Source: Paraburkholderia nodosa
Lineage (GTDB): Bacteria; Pseudomonadota; Gammaproteobacteria; Burkholderiales; Burkholderiaceae
DNA length: 64,000 nt
NCBI RefSeq assembly: GCF_001718195.1
Contig: NZ_MCNV01000003.1
Coordinates: 1-64,000 of the forward strand
Direction: 5' to 3'
Shown: one piece after another, positions 25,838 through 34,771 of the stretch
How positions within the stretch are numbered: position 1 is the stretch's first letter
How the letters are laid out: each line of letters begins with the position of its first letter
Position numbers and translations under genes: made by a program
Notes under the pieces: model-generated
Told to the model about the DNA's origin: nothing
Databases searched by the model: none
The model's input: only the letters and a program-made list of their open reading frames with translations

Positions 25838-27009
25838 GTCGTCTCTCTCCGTTGATCTTCTACGAGTGCCGCGCCTTCGAGCTTCGCGACCGTCTCGATG
25901 GCGTCCGCGTGTATGAGCGTCTGGCGCTTGAAGCGCTCGGCTATGGCCTCGATCGCACCGCCCTGCACCGTCCCTTCCACCTGCAGCGTCAGATGGTCGC
26001 CGCCATGAGTCTTAGTGCCGACCACGAGCCGATAGGCGCCCGTCGCGCCCTCCAGGCCCAGCAGCACCGTCTTCAATTCGGATGGGTAGACCTTCACGCC
26101 CTTGATCTTCACCATCGAATCTGCACGGCCGAACACCACGCGCGGCAGCGACACCGTGCGCCCATGCACGGGCGCAGTGCGCTCGAGCATGGTGAGGTCG
26201 CCAGTGCGATAGCGCACGAGCGGTTGCAGTTCCTTGTTCAGATGCGTGAGCACGAGTTCGCCACGTTCGCCCTCGGCAACCGGATTGCCGGTGTCCGGGT
26301 CGATGACTTCGGCGTACAGCAGTTCGTCGAACACATGCACCCCCGTACCACCGGGGAATGTCCGCGCCACCGGCAGGCATTCGGAAAGCGAGTAACTGTC
26401 GATCAACAACGTGCCCGGCATCGCTTCGCGCACGCGGGCGTACAGCGCGGCATTGCCCGTGAACGCTTCGCCACCCGCGAAGAACACGCGCGGCACGGGG
26501 CACCCCGCTTCGATGAGCTTGAGCGCATGCGACGGATTACCGGCCAGCACCGTCACGCCGCATTGCTGCGCGACACGTGCCGCGCGCTCGGTCTCGCCCG
26601 GGCCATGCGGAATGCACGCCACGCCGCGCGCTTCCATCTGGGTCTGATAGAAAAGCCCCGCAACGAAGAGGTGATAGCCGAACGTCACCATGCACACGTC
26701 GCCGGGACCGATGCCGCACGCGTCGAGATGCTGCCCGCACGCGGCTTCGATGGCACGCAGATCGGCCGCGCTCTGCAGGATCGGCACCAGCGTTGCGCCC
26801 ATCGGTGTGAGGTGAACGCGCACCGGCGGAACGGCCGGCGCAAACGCGCCGTAGCCGGGGCAATGCATCTCGGCCACCAGTTCGGCGCGCGTCATGAGCG
26901 GCACGCGCTCGGCGAACTCCGCCGCGCTCGCGACGCTGCCCGGAAGACGTCCCGCATAGAACGGATGCGTTTGCAGCCGGGCGAGCTGCGCGTTGAGTGC
27001 ATCGAGCAT
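25834..27009 (-). CDS. Phenylacetate-CoA ligase-like (PaaK-type) adenylate-forming enzyme
   Basis: A 391-residue adenylate-forming enzyme of the PaaK type. It lacks the long N-terminal segment of standard acyl-CoA synthetases. Evidence: SYSLSECLPVARTFPG (ATP/substrate motif region), LVRYRTGDLTMLE, and FGRADSMVKIKGVKVYPSEL with the motif that contacts the adenylate. The N-terminal P-loop of typical members (SSGTTGKP) is not seen; VHLTPMGATLVPILQSAADL lies in that place, which is unusual. It would activate a carboxylic acid to an acyl-CoA. Overlaps the ligase-like gene by 4 bp. The aromatic or cyclic nature of its substrate is inferred from the family only. Confidence 0.83.
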   Translation of the reverse strand: MLDALNAQLARLQTHPFYAGRLPGSVASAAEFAERVPLMTRAELVAEMHCPGYGAFAPAVPPVRVHLTPMGATLVPILQSAADLRAIEAACGQHLDACGIGPGDVCMVTFGYHLFVAGLFYQTQMEARGVACIPHGPGETERAARVAQQCGVTVLAGNPSHALKLIEAGCPVPRVFFAGGEAFTGNAALYARVREAMPGTLLIDSYSLSECLPVARTFPGGTGVHVFDELLYAEVIDPDTGNPVAEGERGELVLTHLNKELQPLVRYRTGDLTMLERTAPVHGRTVSLPRVVFGRADSMVKIKGVKVYPSELKTVLLGLEGATGAYRLVVGTKTHGGDHLTLQVEGTVQGGAIEAIAERFKRQTLIHADAIETVAKLEGAALVEDQRRETT

Positions 27010-27054
27010 CGTCTCCTCCTTGTTATGTTCCGTAGGGATGCGAAGCGTTCGTAC

Positions 27055-28254
27055 TCAAGCCGCCCGCTCGAAAATCGCCGCGATGCCCTGGCCGCCGCCT
27101 ACGCACATGGTTTCGAGGCCATAGCGGCCCTTGCGGCGCTGCAGTTCGTAAAGCAAGGTCGTGAGCATACGTACGCCGGTCGCGCCGATCGGATGACCGA
27201 GCGAAATGCCCGAGCCGTTCACGTTCAGCCGCGCTTCGTCGTGCCAGCCCCAGCCCTTGAGCACCGCGAGCACCTGGCACGCGAAGGCCTCGTTCAGTTC
27301 GACGAGATCGAGTTGATCGAAGGTGAGCCCGGTCTTGTGCAGCAGCTTTTGCACGGCCGGCACCGGGCCGATGCCCATCGTCGCGGGCTCGCATCCCGAA
27401 GCTGCCCAGCCCGTGAGGTAACCAAGCGGCGTGAGGCCCAGTTTGTCGAGTTGGTCTTCGGCGACGATCAGGCACGCAGCCGCGGCGTCGTTCTGCTGGC
27501 TCGCGTTGCCCGCCGTCACCGTGCCGCCTTTCATGAGCGGCTTGAGCTTCGCGAGCGACGCCTCGCTTGCGTCGGCGCGCACGCCTTCGTCGCGTGCGAA
27601 CAGCACCGGGTCGCCCTTGCGTTGCGGCACCGAAACCGCCACCACCTCGTCGGCGAAACGGCCCGACTCCCATGCCGCCGCGGCGCGCTGGTGGCTGCGC
27701 ACGGCGTACGCGTCCGCTTCCTCGCGCGTGATGCCGTATTCCTTCGCGAGGTTTTCAGCCGTTTCGATCATCCCGGAGATGTAGCCGAAGCGCGCTTCGG
27801 GCTGCGAGCGTTCGCGGCCACGCTCGAGACGGTCGTGCATCTTCACCGAGCCCGCGCGAGCGCCCCAACGCATGTCGGTCGTGTAGTACTCGATATTGCT
27901 CATGCTTTCCACGCCGCCGGCCACGACCACGTCCGCCGCGCCGCTCTGCACCATCATCGCGGCGGTCACGACCGCCTGCAGCCCGCCGCCGCAACGGCGA
28001 TCGAGCTGCATGCCGGGCACCTGCACGGGCAGCCCTGCTTCGAGCGCAGCCCAGCGGCCGATGCAAGGCGTTTCGCTGTTCGCATACGATTGCGCGAAGA
28101 CCACGTCCTCGATGCGTGCCGGGTCCACGCGGCTGCGCGCGATGGTTTCGCGCAGCACCGTGGCCGCGAGCGTTTCGACGGAAACAGGGCGCAGGCTGCC
28201 GCCGAAGGTGCCGACCGGCGTGCGTACGGGTGCGACTATCGCTGCTCTTCTCAT
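27055..28254 (-). CDS. Thiolase family acetyl-CoA acyltransferase
   Basis: A 399-residue thiolase. The nucleophile region FAQSYANSETPCIGRWAALE holds the catalytic Cys at about residue 91. The second signature is NGSGISLGHPIGATGVRM with the His at about 347, and the C-terminal CVGGGQGIAAIF has the second Cys. Cleaves a 3-oxoacyl-CoA to acetyl-CoA and a shortened acyl-CoA. The start at 28254 (MRRAAIVAPVRTPVGTF) is standard; the frame opening 120 bases earlier is intergenic. 46 bp separate it from the PaaK-like gene, in the same operon. Confidence 0.94.
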   Translation of the reverse strand: MRRAAIVAPVRTPVGTFGGSLRPVSVETLAATVLRETIARSRVDPARIEDVVFAQSYANSETPCIGRWAALEAGLPVQVPGMQLDRRCGGGLQAVVTAAMMVQSGAADVVVAGGVESMSNIEYYTTDMRWGARAGSVKMHDRLERGRERSQPEARFGYISGMIETAENLAKEYGITREEADAYAVRSHQRAAAAWESGRFADEVVAVSVPQRKGDPVLFARDEGVRADASEASLAKLKPLMKGGTVTAGNASQQNDAAAACLIVAEDQLDKLGLTPLGYLTGWAASGCEPATMGIGPVPAVQKLLHKTGLTFDQLDLVELNEAFACQVLAVLKGWGWHDEARLNVNGSGISLGHPIGATGVRMLTTLLYELQRRKGRYGLETMCVGGGQGIAAIFERAA

Positions 28255-28316
28255 TTCGGATTCCTTTACATGGAGTCTGGTTGTTGTTGTTCGCCGCGTC
28301 GTGTGCCTGCGTACCG

Positions 28317-29609
28317 TCAAACCGCTATCGTATCCCGCCGCGCATGGTGTTGCGCCGCCAGCTGTTCGCGCCATTCTGGCGGCGCGATGGCGAGCATGCG
28401 CTCGGTGCGCTGGGCGAGCGTGAGCCCGCGCAGATCGGCCACGCCGTGCTCGGTGACGATCACCGCGGCGTCGCTGCGCGGCGTGCTGACCGGCCCCGAA
28501 AGACGCGCGACGATGCGACTGCCATGCCGCGTGCTGGCTGCGAGCGCGACGATCGCGACGCCCCCGTGCGAGCGCGCCGCGCCGCGCATGAAATCGAGCG
28601 CCCCGCCCACGGCGCCCACATAGCGACCGCCGGCAGCTTCCGCATTGACCTGCCCCGTCAAATCGACTTCGAGCGCCGAGTTGATCGCCACGAACCGGTC
28701 GAGGCTGCCGAGCACGTCGATGTCGTGCGTATAGGCCGTGGCGCGAAACTGAATCTGCGCATTGCGGTGCGCATGCGCGTAGACCTTGCGCGTGCCCATC
28801 ATCGTGCCGGCCACGCTCACGCCTCGATCGCGCGGCTTGCGGGCATTCGTCACCACCCCCGCTTCGATCAGATCGACCACAGCGTCGCCGATGGTGCCGC
28901 TATGCACGCCAAGGTCGCGCCGGTCGCGCAACTGCGCGACGATGGCCTCGGGCAGCGCGCCCAGCCCGAACTGGATCGTCGAGCCGTCTTCGATCAGGGA
29001 AGCGGCGTGCTGCGCGATGCGCCGCTCGATGTCGCCGGCCTGTGCGGCCGGCGCTTCCAGTGGCGTGCGGTCGGTATGGATCAGCACGTCGAAATCATCG
29101 CCGCGCAACATGCGCTCGCCGTAGGTCCACGGCGCCGCCGCGTTCACCTCCGCAATGACCACGCGCGCGCTGTCGATCAGCGGCACGAGATACTCATGGG
29201 CGATCGAGAGGCTGTAGCGGCCCGCCTCATCCGCGGGGGCAACTTGCAGCAGCAACACGTCGATGCGATTCGGACCGCTGGTCAGCGCGCTGCGAAACTG
29301 CGAGTAGTGACACGGAAGGATATCGAGCACGCCTTCGCGTTCGAGGCGCCGGTTCGTTCCCGACGCGCCATAGGCCATGAAGTCCACGCAGTCGGCATAC
29401 GCGGGCTCGAGCGTGTCGGACCACGACGCGCCCACGAACACGCGAAAGCGCCCGCCTATCGCCTTGCGCTGCGCCATCAGCAGCGCGGTGAGCGTGCACG
29501 GCTCGGCTCCGCACTGGCCCCATGCGAGCGTGTCGCCCGGGCGCACGTACTGCGCGAAATCGAGCTGCGCGGCGTCGACGATGCGCGCCGCGCGCGGGCC
29601 GCGCGTCAT
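28317..29609 (-). CDS. Acetyl-CoA hydrolase/transferase family protein, catalytic Glu replaced
   Basis: A 430-residue class I CoA-transferase/hydrolase-fold protein. The family blocks are present: PGDTLAWGQCGAEPCTLTAL, ASGTNRRLEREG, IQFGLGALPEAIVAQL at about residue 240, and VSTPRSDAAVIVTEHGVADL. In 4-hydroxybutyrate and related CoA-transferases the catalytic Glu lies in a GIH[ST]EM motif shortly after the GxGxxP loop. Here that stretch reads LGVHSGTIGDAVVDLIEAG, with Gly at the Glu position. Either another acid is used or the enzyme is specialised as a hydrolase or a binding protein. Its start codon overlaps the SDR stop by one base (TGATG), so the two are co-translated. Confidence 0.85.
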   Translation of the reverse strand: MTRGPRAARIVDAAQLDFAQYVRPGDTLAWGQCGAEPCTLTALLMAQRKAIGGRFRVFVGASWSDTLEPAYADCVDFMAYGASGTNRRLEREGVLDILPCHYSQFRSALTSGPNRIDVLLLQVAPADEAGRYSLSIAHEYLVPLIDSARVVIAEVNAAAPWTYGERMLRGDDFDVLIHTDRTPLEAPAAQAGDIERRIAQHAASLIEDGSTIQFGLGALPEAIVAQLRDRRDLGVHSGTIGDAVVDLIEAGVVTNARKPRDRGVSVAGTMMGTRKVYAHAHRNAQIQFRATAYTHDIDVLGSLDRFVAINSALEVDLTGQVNAEAAGGRYVGAVGGALDFMRGAARSHGGVAIVALAASTRHGSRIVARLSGPVSTPRSDAAVIVTEHGVADLRGLTLAQRTERMLAIAPPEWREQLAAQHHARRDTIAV

Positions 29610-30529
29610 CAGACGGGGTCCCAGCTGAAGACATCGGCGGAAACATCGAGCGTATGGAACGATTTTCGCAGCGCCGGCATGGCATGCTCGGCGATCGTCT
29701 CCGGCGTCCAACCCTCGCCGCGATGCACCGAACGCACGGGGCGCGGCTGGCTCATGAGGAAGATTTCGTTGTTGCGGACCGCGAAAATCTGACCCGTCAC
29801 GTCGGCGGCCTGCTCGCTCGCGAGGTAGACGGCGAGCGGCGCGATCTTCGCGGGCGTCATCTGCTTGATCTTGGCAACGCGTGCTTCCTGTTCCTGCGAA
29901 TCGATCTTGATCGAGTTGATCATGCGGCTCCACGCGAACGGCGCGATGCAGTTCGAACGGACACCGAACTTTTCCAGATCGAGCGCGATGGATTTCGACA
30001 GGCCCGCAATGCCGAGCTTCGCGGCGCTATAGTTGGCCTGCGCGAGATTGCCGATCAGCCCGGACGTGGACGTCATATGCACGAACGCCCCGCTGCGCTG
30101 CTCCTTGAAGTGGTCGGCGGCGGCGCGCGAAACGTAGTAAGAGCCGTAGAGGTGAACCTTGAGCACGGCGTCCCACTCCTCTTCGCTCATCTTGTGGAAG
30201 AAGCGGTCGCGCAGGATGCCCGCGTTGTTCACCACGCAATCGATACGGCCGAACACGTCCAGCGCGTTCTGCACGATGCGGGCGGCGCCGGCGGCGTCGG
30301 CCACGCTGTCGGTGTTCGCCGTGGCCTGGCCGTCGAACGCCGTGATCTCGTTCACCACGGCTTGCGCGGGGCCGTCGTTATGGCCCTCGCCGGTGAGCGT
30401 GGCGCCCACGTCGTTCACCACGACTTTCGCGCCGTGGCGCGCCATCATGAGCGCAATATCGCGGCCAATGCCCCCGCCCGATCCCGTCACCACCACGACC
30501 TTGCCGTCCAGCATTCGTTGCGTCGTCAT
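29609..30529 (-). CDS. SDR family dehydrogenase, MFE-2 (HSD17B4)-type 3-hydroxyacyl-CoA dehydrogenase
   Basis: A 306-residue short-chain dehydrogenase, the first gene of the long operon. Nucleotide site VTGSGGGIGRDIALMMARHG (residues about 13-32), VVNNAGILRDRFFHKMSEEE, catalytic Ser (MTSTSG), and NYSAAKLGIAGLSKSIAL with Tyr-x-x-x-Lys. The pattern including NDVGA after the second strand resembles the dehydrogenase part of peroxisomal MFE-2, which oxidises (R)-3-hydroxyacyl-CoA. This matches the hydratase-2-type protein encoded at 23023. GGAGGAGCG lies before ATG 30529, so the frame opening at 30565 is not used. The LysR gene diverges 278 bp away. Confidence 0.9.
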   Translation of the reverse strand: MTTQRMLDGKVVVVTGSGGGIGRDIALMMARHGAKVVVNDVGATLTGEGHNDGPAQAVVNEITAFDGQATANTDSVADAAGAARIVQNALDVFGRIDCVVNNAGILRDRFFHKMSEEEWDAVLKVHLYGSYYVSRAAADHFKEQRSGAFVHMTSTSGLIGNLAQANYSAAKLGIAGLSKSIALDLEKFGVRSNCIAPFAWSRMINSIKIDSQEQEARVAKIKQMTPAKIAPLAVYLASEQAADVTGQIFAVRNNEIFLMSQPRPVRSVHRGEGWTPETIAEHAMPALRKSFHTLDVSADVFSWDPV

Positions 30530-30583
30530 CGTTTTCGCTCCTCCAGCCCGCGTTGCGCCGGGCATTCATTCGATTTGAATCGT

Positions 30584-30625
30584 GATGCGGCAAGCTGTGC
30601 CGTTCGTGTTGCAGCTTGACGCATC
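30584..30625. promoter_or_regulatory. Long inverted repeat in the LysR/SDR divergent promoter
   Basis: GATGCGGCAAGCTG (30584-30597) and CAGCTTGACGCATC (30612-30625) are inverted copies with one mismatch in 14, separated by 14 bases. A third partial copy, AAGCTGCA, lies at about 30630-30637. It is 55-96 bp upstream of the operon's first start codon (30529) and about 183 bp upstream of the LysR gene start. Size and place fit a LysR binding site with activation of the operon; direct evidence is lacking. Confidence 0.65.
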
Positions 30626-30807
30626 GGCCAAAGCTGCACAATTTGGATATGCCGAACGCCTGTTTCGGCCAGGATTAACCCGTACTATCGCTAATGGCGT
30701 GCGTTGCGCCGCGGCGCAATAATGGCTGGAGTCTGCTCGCCCCTCATGTTTTTTGCATCCCTCTAACGAACGAGCTGACGGACATTGGAGTCACGGCAAG
30801 TCAACCC

Positions 30808-31710
30808 ATGCATTTCGATCTCGTCGACCTGAAGCTCTTCACCCACGTAGCCGAGGCGAGCAGCCTCACGCGCGGCGCGGAACGCGCGCACCTGTCGCTG
30901 CCCGCGGCGAGCACGCGTATCAAGAATCTCGAAGAACAGGTGGGCGTGAAGCTCTTGAGCCGCACGAGCCAGGGGGTCACGCTAACGGGCCCCGGCGAGA
31001 CGCTGCTCGCGCACGCGCGCCGCGTGCTCAAGCAACTCGAGCAACTCACGGGAGACTTGCAGGAATATTCGCAGGGGGTGAAGGGCCATGTGCGCGTGTT
31101 TGCGAACACCACGGCGATGAGCGAGTTCCTGCCTGCCGTGCTGCGCACCTACCTCATCAATCATCCCGACGTGTACGTGGACATTCACGAGCGCCTTTCG
31201 CCCGATATCGTGCGCGCCGTGCAGGACGGCACGATCGATATCGGCATCGTGGCCGGCAATGTGCGCACCGAGGGACTGCAGGTGCTGCCCTACCGGCGCG
31301 ACCGGCTCGTGCTCGTCACCGCGCTCAGCCACCCGCTTTCGCAAGCGAGCGAGATGGCGTTTGCCGATACGCTCAACTACGACTTCATCGGGCCGCCCGA
31401 CGAGAGCGCGATTTTCTCGTTTCTCAAGCGCGCCTCGTCGGATCTGCAACGCACGATACGCTGGCGCATCCAGATCGGCAATTTCGAAGCCGCGTGCCGC
31501 ATGATCGAGGCGAACATCGGCATCGGCGTGCTGCCCGAAGGTACGGCGCGCCGCCACGCGCAAACCATGTCGCTCAAGATCGTGCCGCTCACCGACGAGT
31601 GGGCCGTGCGCAAACTGCAGATCTGCATGACCGACCGCGATGCGCTGCCGCTGTTCGCGCGCAAGCTCGTCGATCTGCTAGTGGCCGACGGCATCGGCCG
31701 CCTCGAATAG
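30808..31710 (+). CDS. LysR family regulator of the 13-gene acyl-CoA operon
   Basis: A 300-residue LysR regulator. The HTH starts DLVDLKLFTHVAEASSLTRG and continues LSLPAASTRIKNLEEQVGVK; the effector domain runs from about residue 90 (VRVFANTTAMSEFLPAVLRT). ATG 30808 gives this normal N-terminus; the frame opening at 30694 adds 38 foreign residues. It diverges from the SDR gene at 30529 with a strong inverted repeat between, and converges with the acyl-CoA dehydrogenase at 31752. The P. aeruginosa itaconate locus is also headed by a divergent LysR regulator. The inducer is not predictable. Confidence 0.9.
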   Translation: MHFDLVDLKLFTHVAEASSLTRGAERAHLSLPAASTRIKNLEEQVGVKLLSRTSQGVTLTGPGETLLAHARRVLKQLEQLTGDLQEYSQGVKGHVRVFANTTAMSEFLPAVLRTYLINHPDVYVDIHERLSPDIVRAVQDGTIDIGIVAGNVRTEGLQVLPYRRDRLVLVTALSHPLSQASEMAFADTLNYDFIGPPDESAIFSFLKRASSDLQRTIRWRIQIGNFEAACRMIEANIGIGVLPEGTARRHAQTMSLKIVPLTDEWAVRKLQICMTDRDALPLFARKLVDLLVADGIGRLE

Positions 31711-31751
31711 CCCCATGACGCGGCGCGCGTGCTGCGCGCCGCCCCTCTCGA

Positions 31752-32909
31752 CTAGCGCCCGCCGGCCGCCCGAATCATGTTGCGCGCAATGACGATCTGC
31801 TGGATCTGGCTCGTGCCTTCGTAGATGCGGAAGATGCGCACATCGCGGTAGAAACGCTCGATGCCATAGTCGGACATATAGCCCGCGCCGCCGAAAATCT
31901 GCACCGCGCGGTCTGCTACCCGCCCGCACATTTCGGATGCGAAGAGCTTCGCACACGCGGCCTCGGTGCTCACGTTCTGGCCGGCGTCGCGGCGGCGCGC
32001 CGCGTCGAGCACCATGCAGCGCGCCGCGTAGAGTTCGGTCTGGCTATCGGCGAGCATGGCCTGCACGAGCTGGAACTCGGCGATCTTCTCGCCGAACTGC
32101 TCGCGTTCTATCGCGTAGCGCAGCGCGTCGTCGAGCATGCGCTGCGCCACGCCCACGCAGATCGCCGCGATATGAATACGCCCTTTGTCGAGCACCTTCA
32201 TCGCGGTCTTGAAGCCCACACCTTCTTTGCCGCCGATGATGTTCTCCGCGGGCACCTTCACGTCCTCGAAGATGACGTCGCAGGTATGCGCGCCGCGCTG
32301 GCCCATCTTCTTGTCGCGCTTGCCGAAGCTGATGCCGGGCGTTTTTGCGTCGACGATGAACGAGGTGATGCCGCCCGCGCGCGGCTCGTCGGGATTGGTG
32401 CGCGCCATCAGCGTAAACATGCCGGCCTGCGGCGCATTCGTGATGAAGCGCTTGGTGCCGTTCACCACGTAGTGGTCGCCGCGCCGCTCGGCGCGCGTCT
32501 TGATCGATGCAGCGTCCGAGCCCGCGCCCGGCTCCGTGAGCGCGAAGCTCGCGATGATCTCGCCGCTCGCAAGCTTCGGCAGCCATGTTGCCTTTTGCTC
32601 GTCGGTGCCGTCGATCACGATGCCCTGCGAGCCGATACCTACCGTCGTGCCGATGATCGAGCGAAACGCGGGCGAAGTCTTGCCGAGTTCGAACATCACG
32701 AGCACTTCTTCTTCCATCGTGAGATCGAGCCCGCCGTACTGCTCCGGGATGGTCAGGCCAAAGAGGCCCATGGCCTTCATGTCATCGACGATATCGGCCG
32801 GAATTTCATCGGTTTCGGCCACGCGCTCTTCGTTCGGCACGAGACGCTCGCGCACGAAGCGCGCGACGTTGTCGAGCAGAACGTTCATCGTTTCCTGGTC
32901 GCGAATCAT
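31752..32909 (-). CDS. Acyl-CoA dehydrogenase
   Basis: A 385-residue flavin-dependent acyl-CoA dehydrogenase, last gene of the P450 operon. Evidence: LTIPEQYGGLDLTMEEEVLV, FALTEPGAGSDAASIKTRAE (FAD site), YVVNGTKRFITNAPQAG, and QIFGGAGYMSDYGIERFYRD followed by RIYEGTSQIQQIVIARNMIR, where the Glu of YEGT is the usual catalytic base. The start is put at 32909 (MIRDQETMNVL); ATG 32888 is a plausible alternative. It would act on the acyl-CoA made by the ligase encoded upstream at 32979-34511, 69 bp away. Electron acceptor is likely ETF. Confidence 0.92.
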   Translation of the reverse strand: MIRDQETMNVLLDNVARFVRERLVPNEERVAETDEIPADIVDDMKAMGLFGLTIPEQYGGLDLTMEEEVLVMFELGKTSPAFRSIIGTTVGIGSQGIVIDGTDEQKATWLPKLASGEIIASFALTEPGAGSDAASIKTRAERRGDHYVVNGTKRFITNAPQAGMFTLMARTNPDEPRAGGITSFIVDAKTPGISFGKRDKKMGQRGAHTCDVIFEDVKVPAENIIGGKEGVGFKTAMKVLDKGRIHIAAICVGVAQRMLDDALRYAIEREQFGEKIAEFQLVQAMLADSQTELYAARCMVLDAARRRDAGQNVSTEAACAKLFASEMCGRVADRAVQIFGGAGYMSDYGIERFYRDVRIFRIYEGTSQIQQIVIARNMIRAAGGR

Positions 32910-32978
32910 GGTGTATGCCCTGCAATCGTTGATCGGGCGGCACGATGCCGCCCGTGAGGATGACAAAATCAGGAATGC

Positions 32979-34511
32979 TCAGTGAGCGCGCACGGCGCGT
33001 TTGGCCATTTCGCGCAGTGGCTGCTTTTGCAGCTTGCCGCTGGCCGTGGTCGGAATCATGTCGATGGTCACGATTTCCGAGGGGCGCTTGTAGGCCGAGA
33101 GCCGCTCGCTCAGATAATGGGCGAGATCGGCCGTGTCGATCGTCGCGCCGTCCTTCGCTTCCACGAACGCCACGACTTCCTCGTTACCTTCGGCGTCGCG
33201 CCGCCCCACCACGGCGCTCTGGCGCACCGCTGCGTAGGTGTTGATGACCGACTCGACTTCGATGGGATACACGTTGAAGCCCGAACGGATGATGAGATCT
33301 TTCGAGCGGCCCACGATGAAGAGCGCGCCGTCCGCGTCCAGCCGGCCGAGGTCGCCGGTCTTGAGCCAGCCTTCCGCATCGAGCACTTCGGCGGTCAGGC
33401 CCGGCTCGCGGTAGTAGCCGTGCATGACGCCGGGACCGCGCACCCACAACTCGCCCGCTTCGCCGCGCGGCACATCGTGACCGTCGGGCCCGACCACGCG
33501 CAACTCGGCACCCTCGACGATCTCGCCCGAAGACACGTCCTTGCGCGGACGGTCCATGCGTGTGATGAATAGCGAGCCCGCGTACTCGGTCATGCCGTAG
33601 CCGTGATGCAGCGGCATGCCGAAGAGCGCTTCGACCTGCTGCTTGAGCGTGGGATCGAGCGGACCTCCGCCCGTGTACAGGTAGCGCAAACGGGGCGCAT
33701 GTACCGTGCCGCCGTGCTCGCGCACATAGGCGACGATGCGCGTGAAGAGCGTCGGCACCCCCTGCAGGATGGAGATTTCGGAGGCGGCGAGCGCTTTCAC
33801 GACCTCCTCGGCCGAAAAGCGCGCGGCCAGATGCAGGCTCGCGCCCGCCTCGAAGGTGGCGAGCAGCAGCGTGGCGAGTCCGAAAATATGCGACATCGGC
33901 ATGACCGCGTACGCGCAGTCCGCCTGTGTCATGTCGCGCGATGTCGCCGAGACATGCGCGAAATGCAGCAGGCCGCGATGCGTGGCCATCACGCCCTTGG
34001 GCTGGCCCGTCGTGCCCGACGTGTAGATGAGCACCGCGACCTCGTGCGCGAGCGCTTCGGCCTCACGCACGGCGTTGAGGTCGGGCGCCGCCATCATCAG
34101 CGGACCGAGCCCGGCGGGCGCGATCTCGCGCGCCCGATAGCGCACGCCATGACGCAGCGCGTCGGGCGAAGCACCATGCGTAAACAGCATGAGCCGCGGC
34201 CCGCAATGCGCGCGAATCGTCTCGATCTCGCGCTCCGAGAGCCGCGCATTGACCACAGCCGGCCACGCGCCGATTTCGGATAGCGCGAACAGCAGCGTCA
34301 CCACGGCCGAGCAGTTTTCGGCCACGACGAGCACGCGGTCGCCCACGTCCACGCCCTGCTCGCGCAAAAACCGCTGCGCCTGCCCCACGTCGCTCCAGAG
34401 CTGCCCGAAGCTCGTCACCCTTGCTTCTTCGCGTATCGCCACGGCTTCGGGCGACGCCTGCGCCCAATGCCGCGCGATATCGCTGATCTTGCGCGCCGCT
34501 CGCCTCACCAC
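32979..34511 (-). CDS. AMP-dependent acyl-CoA synthetase/ligase
   Basis: A 510-residue adenylate-forming CoA ligase. The ATP/AMP signature is VAVLIYTSGTTGQPKGVMAT at about residue 155; GYGMTEYAGSLF, WLKTGDLGRLDADGALFIVG and SGFNVYPIEVESVI mark the later motifs, and the C-terminal catalytic Lys motif is TASGKLQKQPL. The start is GTG at 34511: it is preceded by GGGAGGTGAC, while no ATG in the frame has a ribosome-binding site (the first, at 34658, is in non-coding DNA). It activates a carboxylic acid in an operon with a P450 and an aromatic-acid-type transporter, so an aromatic or cyclic acid is likely but unproven. Confidence 0.9.
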   Translation of the reverse strand: MVRRAARKISDIARHWAQASPEAVAIREEARVTSFGQLWSDVGQAQRFLREQGVDVGDRVLVVAENCSAVVTLLFALSEIGAWPAVVNARLSEREIETIRAHCGPRLMLFTHGASPDALRHGVRYRAREIAPAGLGPLMMAAPDLNAVREAEALAHEVAVLIYTSGTTGQPKGVMATHRGLLHFAHVSATSRDMTQADCAYAVMPMSHIFGLATLLLATFEAGASLHLAARFSAEEVVKALAASEISILQGVPTLFTRIVAYVREHGGTVHAPRLRYLYTGGGPLDPTLKQQVEALFGMPLHHGYGMTEYAGSLFITRMDRPRKDVSSGEIVEGAELRVVGPDGHDVPRGEAGELWVRGPGVMHGYYREPGLTAEVLDAEGWLKTGDLGRLDADGALFIVGRSKDLIIRSGFNVYPIEVESVINTYAAVRQSAVVGRRDAEGNEEVVAFVEAKDGATIDTADLAHYLSERLSAYKRPSEIVTIDMIPTTASGKLQKQPLREMAKRAVRAH

Positions 34512-34771
34512 TGTCACCTCCCGTCGTTGCTCTTTGACTGCGTACGGCGCGCCGTGGCACGCCGCATCGCGACAGGTATCAGTGTGGTTCAGGCGCGGCC
34601 TGCCAACAATTCGTTTTCGATAAAGCCGGCATTCGTCTGCCGAGAAGTCGGAATTCACCCCGATGGCCGGGGCTTCGAGGTGATTATCTTCTCGACCGGG
34701 AGCGTGCTCGGCGGGCGCTCAGCCCTCGTGAGTGACGCGTGCGAGGCGCCCTGCGCAGGCGCTGCCGCCAG

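Noticed and set aside
25810..28623. 937-residue plus-strand reading frame
   Set aside because: Antisense shadow of the PaaK-like, thiolase and other minus-strand genes; composition is typical of reverse-strand reading of GC-rich genes.
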